Notes under the pieces: model-generated
Told to the model about the DNA's origin: nothing
Seen by the model: only the letters and a program-made list of their open reading frames with translations
Database searches by the model: none
NCBI GenBank assembly: GCA_000437275.1
Contig: FR899724.1
Location: 95,631-108,849 of the forward strand
Origin: Clostridium sp. CAG:411
GTDB taxonomy: Bacteria; Bacillota; Clostridia; Lachnospirales; Lachnospiraceae
DNA: 13,219 bases
Direction: 5' to 3'
Translations under genes and position numbers: made by a program
Part shown: positions 1 to 5,749 of the stretch, in pieces
Layout: each line of letters opens with the position of its first letter
Position numbering within the stretch: position 1 is the first letter of the stretch

Positions 1-4
1 AGAA

Positions 5-36
5 CCCCCCCCGCCTAAAGGCAGTGGGTTTTCTTG
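5..36 (+). terminator. Terminator-like hairpin, copy 1 of a repeated element
   Basis: A C-rich arm, the GCC-TAAA-GGC core, a GTGGG arm and then TTTTCTTG form a hairpin with a T-tract on the plus strand. The 26 nt at 11-36 recur exactly at 2167-2192. It would terminate something entering from the left of the window, which cannot be seen. Confidence 0.55.
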
Positions 37-135
37 TCCTTTTATAAACTTATAATGTAAGTGGGGGCTAATTATTAAATCCCCCTCCATACGCTTCCAC
101 ACTCAGCAGTTCTTTCATTTTTTATACTAGCAAAT

Positions 136-176
136 AATAGCCAAGCATGGGGGTATCCCGCTTGGCTATTGTTTTT
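136..176 (+). terminator. Strong intrinsic terminator, plus strand
   Basis: Arms AATAGCCAAGC (136-146) and GCTTGGCTATT (160-170) form a perfect 11-bp stem, with extra GGG/CCC pairing in the loop, followed by GTTTTTC. The T-tract is on the plus side only. It probably ends a rightward transcript from outside the window and insulates it from the convergent rlmD transcript. Confidence 0.75.
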
Positions 177-314
177 CTTAAAAAGATTTGTCCAATACTC
201 CAATCACACACCTTCATCCATCCCAATTCTTTGCTATAAAAAATGACTGTCTATATAAAATTTTTCTCATATAAACAGCCATTTAACATTTAATATTATA
301 AAATTATAATTAAA

Positions 315-363
315 AAGAGAGCCAGACGCTACCAATCGACCTTCTCCTTCAGCTCGCTCTCTT
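315..363 (-). terminator. Probable rlmD terminator formed partly from the repeat
   Basis: Read on the minus strand, AAGAGAGC (363-356) pairs perfectly with GCTCTCTT (322-315) and runs into a T-tract ending near 312. The 5' arm lies inside the downstream copy of the 101-nt repeat and the 3' arm lies just outside it, so only this copy can form the terminator. The loop is long (33 nt) and may fold further. Confidence 0.55.
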
Positions 364-432
364 GGGCGTTCCTTGCATGAGTCATTCGTAATCTGCTCTC
401 GTCGTCCCTTCGGTCCTAGACAGCAGAACGAC
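332..432 (-). repeat. Repeat copy distal to rlmD
   Basis: This 101-nt unit matches 454-554 with four substitutions (97/101); 66 nt (367-432 against 489-554) are identical. The period is 122 nt, with a 21-nt spacer at 433-453. It contains a second copy of the sequence that encodes the end of RlmD (starting at the VVLLS codons) plus about 50 nt of downstream DNA, here outside any frame that continues rlmD. Weaker similarity continues a few bases past the 332 edge, so the true unit may be slightly longer. Confidence 0.9.
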
Positions 433-453
433 CTTCTCCGCAGTAGAACGTTT

Positions 454-554
454 CCAATCGACCTTCGCCTTTGGCTCGCTCTCTTGGACGTTCCTTGCAT
501 GAGTCATTCGTAATCTGCTCTCGTCGTCCCTTCGGTCCTAGACAGCAGAACGAC
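454..554 (-). repeat. Repeat copy overlapping the rlmD 3' end
   Basis: This is the proximal copy of the 101-nt direct repeat. Its first 51 nt on the minus strand (554-504) are the last 16 sense codons and the stop codon of rlmD; the rest is 3' untranslated. Downstream of the stop, GAACGT-CCAA pairs with TTGG-AA-ACGTTC across a short loop region, giving a hairpin whose counterpart in the other copy differs by a compensated base pair. Confidence 0.9.
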
Positions 555-1925
555 TGACTCAACATGATAGCTATTCCCAAACATGTCGCATCCCCTAACT
601 TTTTTTAGTTCATATCCATTTTCGCAGAGGATTTTAAGGTCACGGGCAAGGGTCGCTGGGTCACAGCTTACATATACGATTTTTTGCGGTTTCATTTGTA
701 ATACGGTATTTAATAATGCTGGATCGCATCCTTTTCTCGGTGGGTCTACTACAATGACATCTGCTGCCATCGTTCCTGCACTTTCTTTGTATTTCTGTGG
801 CAATACCTCTTCTGCTGCTCCAACAAAAAATTCCGCATTGGTTATGCCATTTATTTTTGCATTTTGTTTTGCATCTTCGATTGCCTGTGGCACAATCTCT
901 ACACCGTAAACCTGTTTTGCTTTTTGTGCCAAAAACAGAGAAATCGTTCCAATTCCACAATACAAATCCCACACAATTTCATTTCCTTTTAAATCGGCAT
1001 AGTCTAATGCAGTCTGATAAAGTTTGGTTGTCTGCACTGGATTTACCTGATAAAAGGATAGAGGGGAAATCTGATACTTAATATCTCCAATGTAATCCTC
1101 AATATAATCCTGTCCCCACAAAGTAATACATTTATCCCCCAAAATACGATTTGTCTTTTCTTTATTCACATTGATACTGATACTTGTCATACCTGGAATT
1201 TCCTTTAACTTTTCAACTAACACTTCGGATTTTGGAATACGGTCCCCATTTACAATTAGACAAACCATAATTTCTTTTGTTTTAAATCCCACTCTTGTCA
1301 ATATATGACGAACCAATCCTGTATGACTGGTTTCATTATAAGGTTTTACATGACATTCCTTCATATATTCTTTTACAATGGCAAGCAATTTGTCATTTTC
1401 CTTCGCCTGTATCGCACAATGACTGGTATCAATAATCGTATGTGTACGCCCTGCATAGAAACCAGTAATAATAGTACCATTTTTATCATATCCTACTGGA
1501 AACTGTGCCTTATTTCGGTAATAAAATGGTTCCTCCATCCCCATAATAGGCTCCATAGGAATCTCAGTAAAACCTCCGATACGCTGTAGGCAACTTTCAA
1601 TCTTTTTTTGCTTATACGCTAATTGTGCTTCATAACTTAAATGTTGTAACTGACAGCCACCGCAGGCTTTAGCAACAGGACAGACTGGCTCCACGCGGTC
1701 TGGCGATGCCTCCAAAATTTCTAGTATTCTGGCATATCCATAGGTCTTTTTTGTTTTCATAATGGAAACACGCACCTTGTCCCCAACAATCGCATCCTTA
1801 ATAAATAACGTATAACCATCCAGCTTTGCAACCCCTGCTCCCTCCGCAGTCAAATCTTCTATTTCTACTACAAATTCCTGATTTTTACTAATTGTTTTTC
1901 CATCAAATGTAACACATTTTTTCAT
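504..1925 (-). CDS. rlmD: 23S rRNA (uracil-C5)-methyltransferase, RlmD/RlmCD type
   Basis: This enzyme methylates C5 of a uracil in 23S rRNA, using S-adenosylmethionine, in the cytoplasm. The 473-residue protein has an N-terminal TRAM domain (about 10-70) and a 4Fe-4S cysteine set (C82, C88, C91, C170). The SAM loop is DLYCGIGTISL (320-330). The catalytic motif SCDPAT has C421 as nucleophile, and E456 sits in the HVESVV tail. Low-GC Gram-positives often have one dual-specificity RlmCD (U747 and U1939 in E. coli numbering), so the exact target is uncertain. I chose the ATG at 1925 over an in-frame GTG at 1940 because the GTG lies within the AAAGGTG that looks like the ribosome binding site, although spacing to the ATG is long (about 14 nt). 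The last 16 codons lie in a duplicated repeat, giving an unusual tail, RTEGTTRADYE. Confidence 0.93.
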   Translation of the reverse strand: MKKCVTFDGKTISKNQEFVVEIEDLTAEGAGVAKLDGYTLFIKDAIVGDKVRVSIMKTKKTYGYARILEILEASPDRVEPVCPVAKACGGCQLQHLSYEAQLAYKQKKIESCLQRIGGFTEIPMEPIMGMEEPFYYRNKAQFPVGYDKNGTIITGFYAGRTHTIIDTSHCAIQAKENDKLLAIVKEYMKECHVKPYNETSHTGLVRHILTRVGFKTKEIMVCLIVNGDRIPKSEVLVEKLKEIPGMTSISINVNKEKTNRILGDKCITLWGQDYIEDYIGDIKYQISPLSFYQVNPVQTTKLYQTALDYADLKGNEIVWDLYCGIGTISLFLAQKAKQVYGVEIVPQAIEDAKQNAKINGITNAEFFVGAAEEVLPQKYKESAGTMAADVIVVDPPRKGCDPALLNTVLQMKPQKIVYVSCDPATLARDLKILCENGYELKKVRGCDMFGNSYHVESVVLLSRTEGTTRADYE

Positions 1926-2060
1926 TGCTCTTATATACACCTTTCTGTTGTTTATCCTTTTGCGGCTATGCCTTTACCTATTGATGCGTATTGCATACCT
2001 TTGTAATAATCTTCCCTACGCGTCTGTGCGCATCCCCGCAGAGCGTTTTTTCTTTATAAA

Positions 2061-2102
2061 GTCAATGCTATTCGCAATTCACTCTGCTACTTACTCATAT
2101 AA
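2061..2102. repeat. Degenerate dispersed repeat, copy A
   Basis: GTCAAT, then a short variable stretch, TATTCGCAAT, then CTCTGCTACTT and a CT-rich end match 13084-13121 in the same order, with a two-base length difference and scattered substitutions. Both copies lie in non-coding DNA in the same orientation. Two copies within 13 kb suggest a family present elsewhere in the genome. Confidence 0.6.
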
Positions 2103-2153
2103 AAACGGCACTGCGCGCCTTATAAGGTACGGGGCTTGACCCACGCACCTTGT

Positions 2154-2200
2154 GCAAGAGTACCCGCCGCCTAAAGGCAGTGGGTTTTCTTGCTCTTTTA
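2154..2200 (+). terminator. Orphan plus-strand terminator hairpin, copy 2
   Basis: GCAAGA (2154-2159) pairs with TCTTGC (2188-2193). Inside these, ACCC pairs with GGGT, and GCC-TAAA-GGC caps the hairpin; a T-rich tract (TCTTTTATA) follows on the plus strand. The core (2167-2192) is identical to 11-36. The flanking genes are both on the minus strand and no plus-strand gene is recognised before it, so its presence is unexplained. Confidence 0.6.
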
Positions 2201-2217
2201 TACACTTTTCTATGGAG

Positions 2218-2246
2218 AAAAAAAACGGGAAGCTGCCTCCCCGTTT
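2218..2246 (-). terminator. yhaM terminator
   Basis: On the minus strand AAACGGG (2246-2240) pairs with CCCGTTT (2229-2223), followed by eight T residues from the A-run at 2218-2225. It lies about 90 nt past the yhaM stop codon and fits a classic intrinsic terminator. Confidence 0.8.
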
Positions 2247-2334
2247 AGCCATTTTCAATTGTTGTAAAACAACATTCTAATCAATGAAGGCACATGCCCT
2301 TGTTAATATTTCAACGCTCACCTAGTAAAGTTTT

Positions 2335-3279
2335 CTATTTTCCTGTTCTTCTAAGATTCGTATCCAATGTTCTTTGGAAACCAAGCCAATCTAAATTTTC
2401 CTCATCACCCGACATCAGTTCAATTAATGTCTGGAATTTAGCATCTGCATTGTCTGCAAAGTTTAATGCAAAGGCTTCTACAAGAGCTGGCTTCTTTGGA
2501 GAACCATATTCTAACTCGCCATGATGTGCCAAAATACAATGCACAAGCTCTCTCTTTAATCGTTCTGGAAAACCTTCAATTTTATCACAGGAATTTTCCA
2601 CCAAATGTGCTCCTATGTAAATATGCCCTAATAACTGTCCTGCATCTGTATAATCATTTTCTGGGAAAGATGATAACTCTATAATTTTTCCCATATCATG
2701 AAACATCGCTGCTGTAAGAAGTAAATCACGATTTAGAATAGGATAACTTTTGGCAAAGAAGTCACACATTCTTGTAACCCCAAGAGTATGTTCCAACAAA
2801 CCGCCCATAAATCCATGATGCACACTTTTAGCAGCAGAATGCATACGAAACTCTTTTTGGAATTTTTCATCCTGCTTAAAATAATTCTCCAATAACTCTC
2901 GTAAATGTGGTTCCTCAATTGTTGCGATATAATCCAACAATTCCTGATACATCTGTTCTACATTTTTTTTCGTACATGGCATGTAATCCGCTGGATCATA
3001 CTCATCCTCTCCACATTTTCTGATACGTTCAATGTTTAACTGCAAATTTCCCTGAAAACTTGTCACACGACCAGATACATTTATATAGTCTAAACTGGAA
3101 AATTCATCAATTCCACCAGACATTACGTTCCAAACTTTTCCATCCAAATTTCCTGTCTTATCTTGCAATGTCAAAGAAAAATATGGCTTTCCTGCTTTGG
3201 TTGTCAGTTCCTGCTTTTTTCTACAAAAATACACTTCATTAATAACCATATCTTCACGTAAATCTTCAATATATCTCAT
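2335..3279 (-). CDS. yhaM: 3'-5' exoribonuclease, YhaM family
   Basis: YhaM-family enzymes are metal-dependent 3'-5' exoribonucleases that trim short RNA 3' ends in Firmicutes. The 314-residue product has an N-terminal OB-fold nucleic-acid-binding part (about 1-90, with FSLTLQDKTG at 34-43) and a C-terminal HD phosphohydrolase domain. Metal-binding residues visible are H164 in GGLLEHT, H194-D195 in FHDMGK, H219, H252/H253 in AHHGE and D276 in NFADNADAK. Length is normal for the family. The start matches the usual family beginning (MRYIEDLRE), although the ribosome binding site before it is weak. A minus-strand terminator follows at 2218-2246. The gap to the upstream HtrA-like gene is 146 nt and holds a 7-bp inverted repeat. 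Confidence 0.93.
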   Translation of the reverse strand: MRYIEDLREDMVINEVYFCRKKQELTTKAGKPYFSLTLQDKTGNLDGKVWNVMSGGIDEFSSLDYINVSGRVTSFQGNLQLNIERIRKCGEDEYDPADYMPCTKKNVEQMYQELLDYIATIEEPHLRELLENYFKQDEKFQKEFRMHSAAKSVHHGFMGGLLEHTLGVTRMCDFFAKSYPILNRDLLLTAAMFHDMGKIIELSSFPENDYTDAGQLLGHIYIGAHLVENSCDKIEGFPERLKRELVHCILAHHGELEYGSPKKPALVEAFALNFADNADAKFQTLIELMSGDEENLDWLGFQRTLDTNLRRTGK

Positions 3280-3313
3280 TCTTCATACCATCCATCAGCA
3301 TACCGCCAATGGA

Positions 3314-3342
3314 ACAGACACATCAACACAATGTTTGTCTGT
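3314..3342. repeat. Inverted repeat in the yhaM leader
   Basis: ACAGACA (3314-3320) and TGTCTGT (3336-3342) form a 7-bp stem with partial inner AACA/TGTT pairing, 35-63 nt upstream of the yhaM start. It could be an RNA hairpin in the leader or an operator. It has no T-tract, so it is not a terminator. Confidence 0.35.
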
Positions 3343-3425
3343 AAACTTCCTTTCTTTTTTTATAACAATTTGTATACCGCAACATATTTCTACTCTTTAT
3401 ATTTTTAACTATTCACATAGAAGAA

Positions 3426-4664
3426 TTATCTTGCTTCCAACTTTATTTTTCTTTTCTTTTCTATCGGATTTTGAAAAGGATTCTTTAAAACGGTAACTGT
3501 CACCTTTTCACCAACCTGATATTTTTGAATACATTCATAAAAATTTAAAATAGAAGTAATCTTTTCACCTTCTACTGCTGAAATGACATCTCCTACCAAC
3601 ACGCCTGCTTTATAGGCTGGTGAATTTTCAGCCACAGCAGTCACATAAATGCCGCCTCGCACGCTATGATTCGCCAAAATTTTTTCTGGAATCTCTTCTG
3701 CTGTAATTCCAGCATACGTCATTTTTTCTTTATTTAATATACTTTCCACTAACTGTTTTAATTTGCCAATACCATAAAACGTGCAGTTCTCGGTTGTATC
3801 ACTTTGTCGGTTTATCATACCTAATAATTCACCGTAGGCATTACAGATAATACCATTTCCATCACTGTGATAACCCATATTGGTAGTATACACATCCAAC
3901 TGATAATCCTCAATACTTTTTTCCGTTTCCTGTCCAGATACATAACCATATTCAACGGAATACAATGCACCGTTTGGACTTCCAAATGCAAATATCATAC
4001 TTCCTACAGATAACTCTCCAGAATCGCCAAACGAAATGACTTTCATCTGCTCTTTTATTTTCGCTGATAAGTTATCCAATGGTACTGCCACAATAGCTAA
4101 GTCTGCCCTAGTATCTGCTCCATACAGACTTCCTTCGATATCCGTTCCATCAAAAAAGCGAACTACAACTTCATCTGCCTGCAACTTGCTATAATTCGTC
4201 AATACCATAATATTACTCTTTGTTTTTGCTATGATAGTTCCTGTTATCTGTCCCTGTTCATTATACTGCTCTTTTTGCTTTCCACTGCTATAATTAGAAA
4301 CTCCAACAATTGATTTCTCACATTGATTTTCTAATGCTTCTAGTTGATTGTAAAAGTCCTGCATTTCTGCGAAACCAAAGGTGTCTTTCTTGTCTTTTAC
4401 CTTACTGGACTTCTCTTTGTCCGTTTCCTCTGGCTGTGTCGTAGGATGTGCAGATATCTGCAATGTAATCTTTTCTGGTTGATTTTGTTGCTTTATGGCA
4501 ATATTCCTTGCACATTGTACAACACTAAATGCGACTCCCGCACTTAATCCAAAACATAATCCACACAAAGTTGCCTTCTTCGCCAGCGCAACTCTCTCTC
4601 TCCGTGGCTTCTTACTCTCCATAAACTCTTCTTCCATAAAAGAAAATTCTTCATCCTCTATCAT
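3426..4664 (-). CDS. Membrane-anchored HtrA/DegP-like protein with PDZ domain, probable pseudoprotease
   Basis: The 412-residue protein has a short charged cytoplasmic N-terminus and one membrane segment (about 32-50). A polar linker (60-100), a trypsin-like S1C fold (about 115-310) and a PDZ domain (about 318-398, GGIYVTAVAENSPAYKAGV) follow. This is the layout of HtrA proteases, which degrade misfolded proteins outside the membrane. However, the catalytic His of TNNHV is replaced (TNYSK, S159), and the GNSGG nucleophile motif reads SDGNG (267-271). Only the Asp of ADLAIV (D188) remains. The rest of the fold is well kept with no frameshift, so I infer a conserved non-catalytic role such as substrate or peptide binding. 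The start has GGAGG six bases upstream. Two promoters and 11-bp direct repeats precede it. Confidence 0.85.
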   Translation of the reverse strand: MIEDEEFSFMEEEFMESKKPRRERVALAKKATLCGLCFGLSAGVAFSVVQCARNIAIKQQNQPEKITLQISAHPTTQPEETDKEKSSKVKDKKDTFGFAEMQDFYNQLEALENQCEKSIVGVSNYSSGKQKEQYNEQGQITGTIIAKTKSNIMVLTNYSKLQADEVVVRFFDGTDIEGSLYGADTRADLAIVAVPLDNLSAKIKEQMKVISFGDSGELSVGSMIFAFGSPNGALYSVEYGYVSGQETEKSIEDYQLDVYTTNMGYHSDGNGIICNAYGELLGMINRQSDTTENCTFYGIGKLKQLVESILNKEKMTYAGITAEEIPEKILANHSVRGGIYVTAVAENSPAYKAGVLVGDVISAVEGEKITSILNFYECIQKYQVGEKVTVTVLKNPFQNPIEKKRKIKLEAR

Positions 4665-4740
4665 AATGTTCCTCCATGATTATCTGTTCAAAAGAATAAT
4701 ACCCTATAAGCAATGTCCTTTGCTCAAAAGCCTCTCAAGC

Positions 4741-4776
4741 ATTATAGCAAACAGATATGAATGAAGTATGAATGAA
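4741..4776 (-). promoter_or_regulatory. Promoter P2 of the HtrA-like gene with 11-bp direct repeats
   Basis: On the minus strand TGCTATAAT gives an extended -10 (TATAAT at 4746-4741). The -35 position carries no consensus hexamer but falls in the tandem pair TTCATTCATAC (4776-4766) and TTCATTCATAT (4765-4755). TTCATA hexamers repeated every 11 bp over a weak -35 resemble sites for OmpR/PhoB-family response regulators. The regulator is not in the window, so this is inference. Confidence 0.55.
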
Positions 4777-4828
4777 CAGTAAAAGTTTGCTATCAGATTG
4801 TATCAAAATATAAATTTACAACGTATCT

Positions 4829-4857
4829 ACTCTAGCATTATCCCAAACATAAGTCAA
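4829..4857 (-). promoter_or_regulatory. Promoter P1 of the HtrA-like gene
   Basis: TTGACT (4857-4852), a 17-nt spacer and TAGAGT (4834-4829) preceded by TGC make a reasonable sigma-A promoter directed at the HtrA-like gene, roughly 160 nt upstream of its start. It lies upstream of P2, so the two would act in tandem. Confidence 0.5.
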
Positions 4858-4942
4858 GTAAAGTCCCTTATATGTACACTTGTCAGGTCTGGTCGGTGTC
4901 GAAACTACCATCTGCAATCAATTTTTATCCTTTTTTCAAAAG

Positions 4943-4996
4943 TTATTCACACATTTTCCCTATTAATCCAACAGGTTATCCACATATTTATCCACA
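4943..4996 (+). promoter_or_regulatory. Cluster of three DnaA boxes
   Basis: TTATTCACA (4943-4951), TTATCCACA (4976-4984) and TTATCCACA (4988-4996) all match the DnaA-box consensus TTATNCACA and face the same way; the last two are 3 nt apart. The cluster lies directly after the amidotransferase stop codon. No dnaA, dnaN or rpmH gene is present, so I do not call a replication origin. A DnaA-titrating or DnaA-regulated site is possible. Confidence 0.6.
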
Positions 4997-4999
4997 CAA

Positions 5000-5719
5000 T
5001 CAACAGACTTTTTCACTTAGGCACGCCTTTACAAATGCCCATAAAATCTTTCTACTATTTTCATCCTTTTGAAAAGAAAATTCCGGATGCCACTGCACTC
5101 CCCATACAAATTTCTTATCTGGTGCATATACTCCTTCTATTATTTGATCCTCTGCATATGCCATAGGTAGTAAATGTGGTGAAATTTTCTTTATTGCCTG
5201 ATGATGATAACTATTCACCATCAATTTTTTTGTATTTAAAATGTCATATAAAGGAGATCCCTCTTCAATCTCTACTCCATGTACAGGTACATCATATGGT
5301 GGTTTTTGATGATGCTCAATCCCAGAAGGATACTGCGTTTCCAAATCCTGATAGAGCGTACCGCCAAGACTGGCATTGATAAACTGTATACCTCTGCAAA
5401 TACCTAAAATCGGTTTATCCAACTCATACACTCTAGAAAAAAGTCTCTCTTCCATTTCATCCCTATCCTTGTTGGTTTCTCCACAACAATCCAGTTTTTC
5501 CTCGCCATATCTTTCTGGTGATACATCCTGTCCACCCGAAAATAAAAATCCATCATAGAATTCTGCAATTTGAGCAAGCATTGCTTCATCTGTCGTCAAC
5601 GGAAGCATAACAGGAATAGCCCCTTCCTGCTTCAAACCATCCATATATCCTGGTAACATCCACAAACTATCTCGTTCTGTATCTACTAATGGCATAATAC
5701 CTATCATTGGTCTCTTCAT
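5000..5719 (-). CDS. Class I glutamine amidotransferase-like hydrolase, C26 (gamma-glutamyl-GABA hydrolase) family
   Basis: Members of this family (PuuD-like, peptidase C26) cleave gamma-glutamyl amide bonds using a Cys-His-Glu triad. The 239-residue protein shows SGGQDVSP (61-68), the nucleophile elbow GICRGIQ with C108, NSYHHQ (169-174) and the terminal WHPEF with H211 and E213. All catalytic residues are present and length is typical. AGGAG lies nine bases before the ATG. It is 30 nt downstream of the precorrin-2 dehydrogenase-like gene and is probably co-transcribed with it. No putrescine or polyamine genes are nearby, so the substrate cannot be assigned; other gamma-glutamyl compounds are equally possible. 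Confidence 0.9.
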   Translation of the reverse strand: MKRPMIGIMPLVDTERDSLWMLPGYMDGLKQEGAIPVMLPLTTDEAMLAQIAEFYDGFLFSGGQDVSPERYGEEKLDCCGETNKDRDEMEERLFSRVYELDKPILGICRGIQFINASLGGTLYQDLETQYPSGIEHHQKPPYDVPVHGVEIEEGSPLYDILNTKKLMVNSYHHQAIKKISPHLLPMAYAEDQIIEGVYAPDKKFVWGVQWHPEFSFQKDENSRKILWAFVKACLSEKVC

Positions 5720-5749
5720 TTTCTCATTCTCCTGTCTACTAAAGTGTCT

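Larger units (their letters stand above)
1..503. other. Left non-coding region, repeat and terminator rich
   Basis: No credible protein gene is seen here. The stretch holds a plus-strand terminator-like hairpin at 5-36, a GGGGG/CCCCC hairpin (63-67 with 81-85), a second strong plus-strand terminator at 136-176, the minus-strand rlmD terminator at 315-363 and most of a tandem repeat (332-554). The plus-strand terminators suggest that a gene or RNA reading rightward ends at or beyond the left edge, convergent with rlmD. A TATAAT-like hexamer at 51-56 has no good -35 partner, so I do not call a small RNA gene. Confidence 0.6.
1941..2334. other. Palindrome-rich intergenic region between yhaM and rlmD
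   Basis: There are 394 nt without a supportable gene. A 63-codon plus-strand frame (1948-2139) starts with TTG and lacks a ribosome binding site, so it is not called. From about 1960 to 2200 the DNA is visibly more GC-rich than its surroundings and packed with inverted repeats. One example is AAGGT (2124-2128) with ACCTT (2147-2151), enclosing GGG/CCC. A plus-strand terminator (2154-2200) and a minus-strand terminator (2218-2246) follow. Part of the region (2061-2102) recurs near the right end of the window, so it looks like a decayed dispersed element. The rlmD promoter must lie here but I could not pick it out. Confidence 0.55.
4665..4999. other. Regulatory intergenic region upstream of the HtrA-like gene
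   Basis: There are 335 nt without a gene. Reading leftward from 4999, it contains three DnaA boxes (4943-4996), a sigma-A-like promoter P1 (4829-4857), paired 11-bp direct repeats (4755-4776) and an extended -10 promoter P2 (4741-4746). The HtrA-like gene's ribosome binding site, GGAGG, follows. No clear terminator for the amidotransferase gene ending at 5000 was found. Confidence 0.6.

Noticed and set aside
267..500. 77-codon minus-strand frame after rlmD
   Set aside because: It is made almost entirely of the two repeat copies read in another frame, giving an arginine-rich low-complexity product with no start signal.
332..554. CRISPR array or tandem satellite
   Set aside because: There are only two units, and they are far longer than CRISPR repeats; no spacer series or cas gene is present.
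1948..2139. 63-codon plus-strand frame ending just before the plus-strand terminator at 2154
   Set aside because: It starts with TTG, has no ribosome binding site, and lies in repeat and palindrome DNA; the closeness to the terminator is suggestive but not enough.
4943..4996. Calling a chromosomal origin of replication
   Set aside because: DnaA boxes are present, but there is no dnaA, dnaN, rpmH or other origin gene, no clear unwinding element was defined, and all genes on both sides run the same way.
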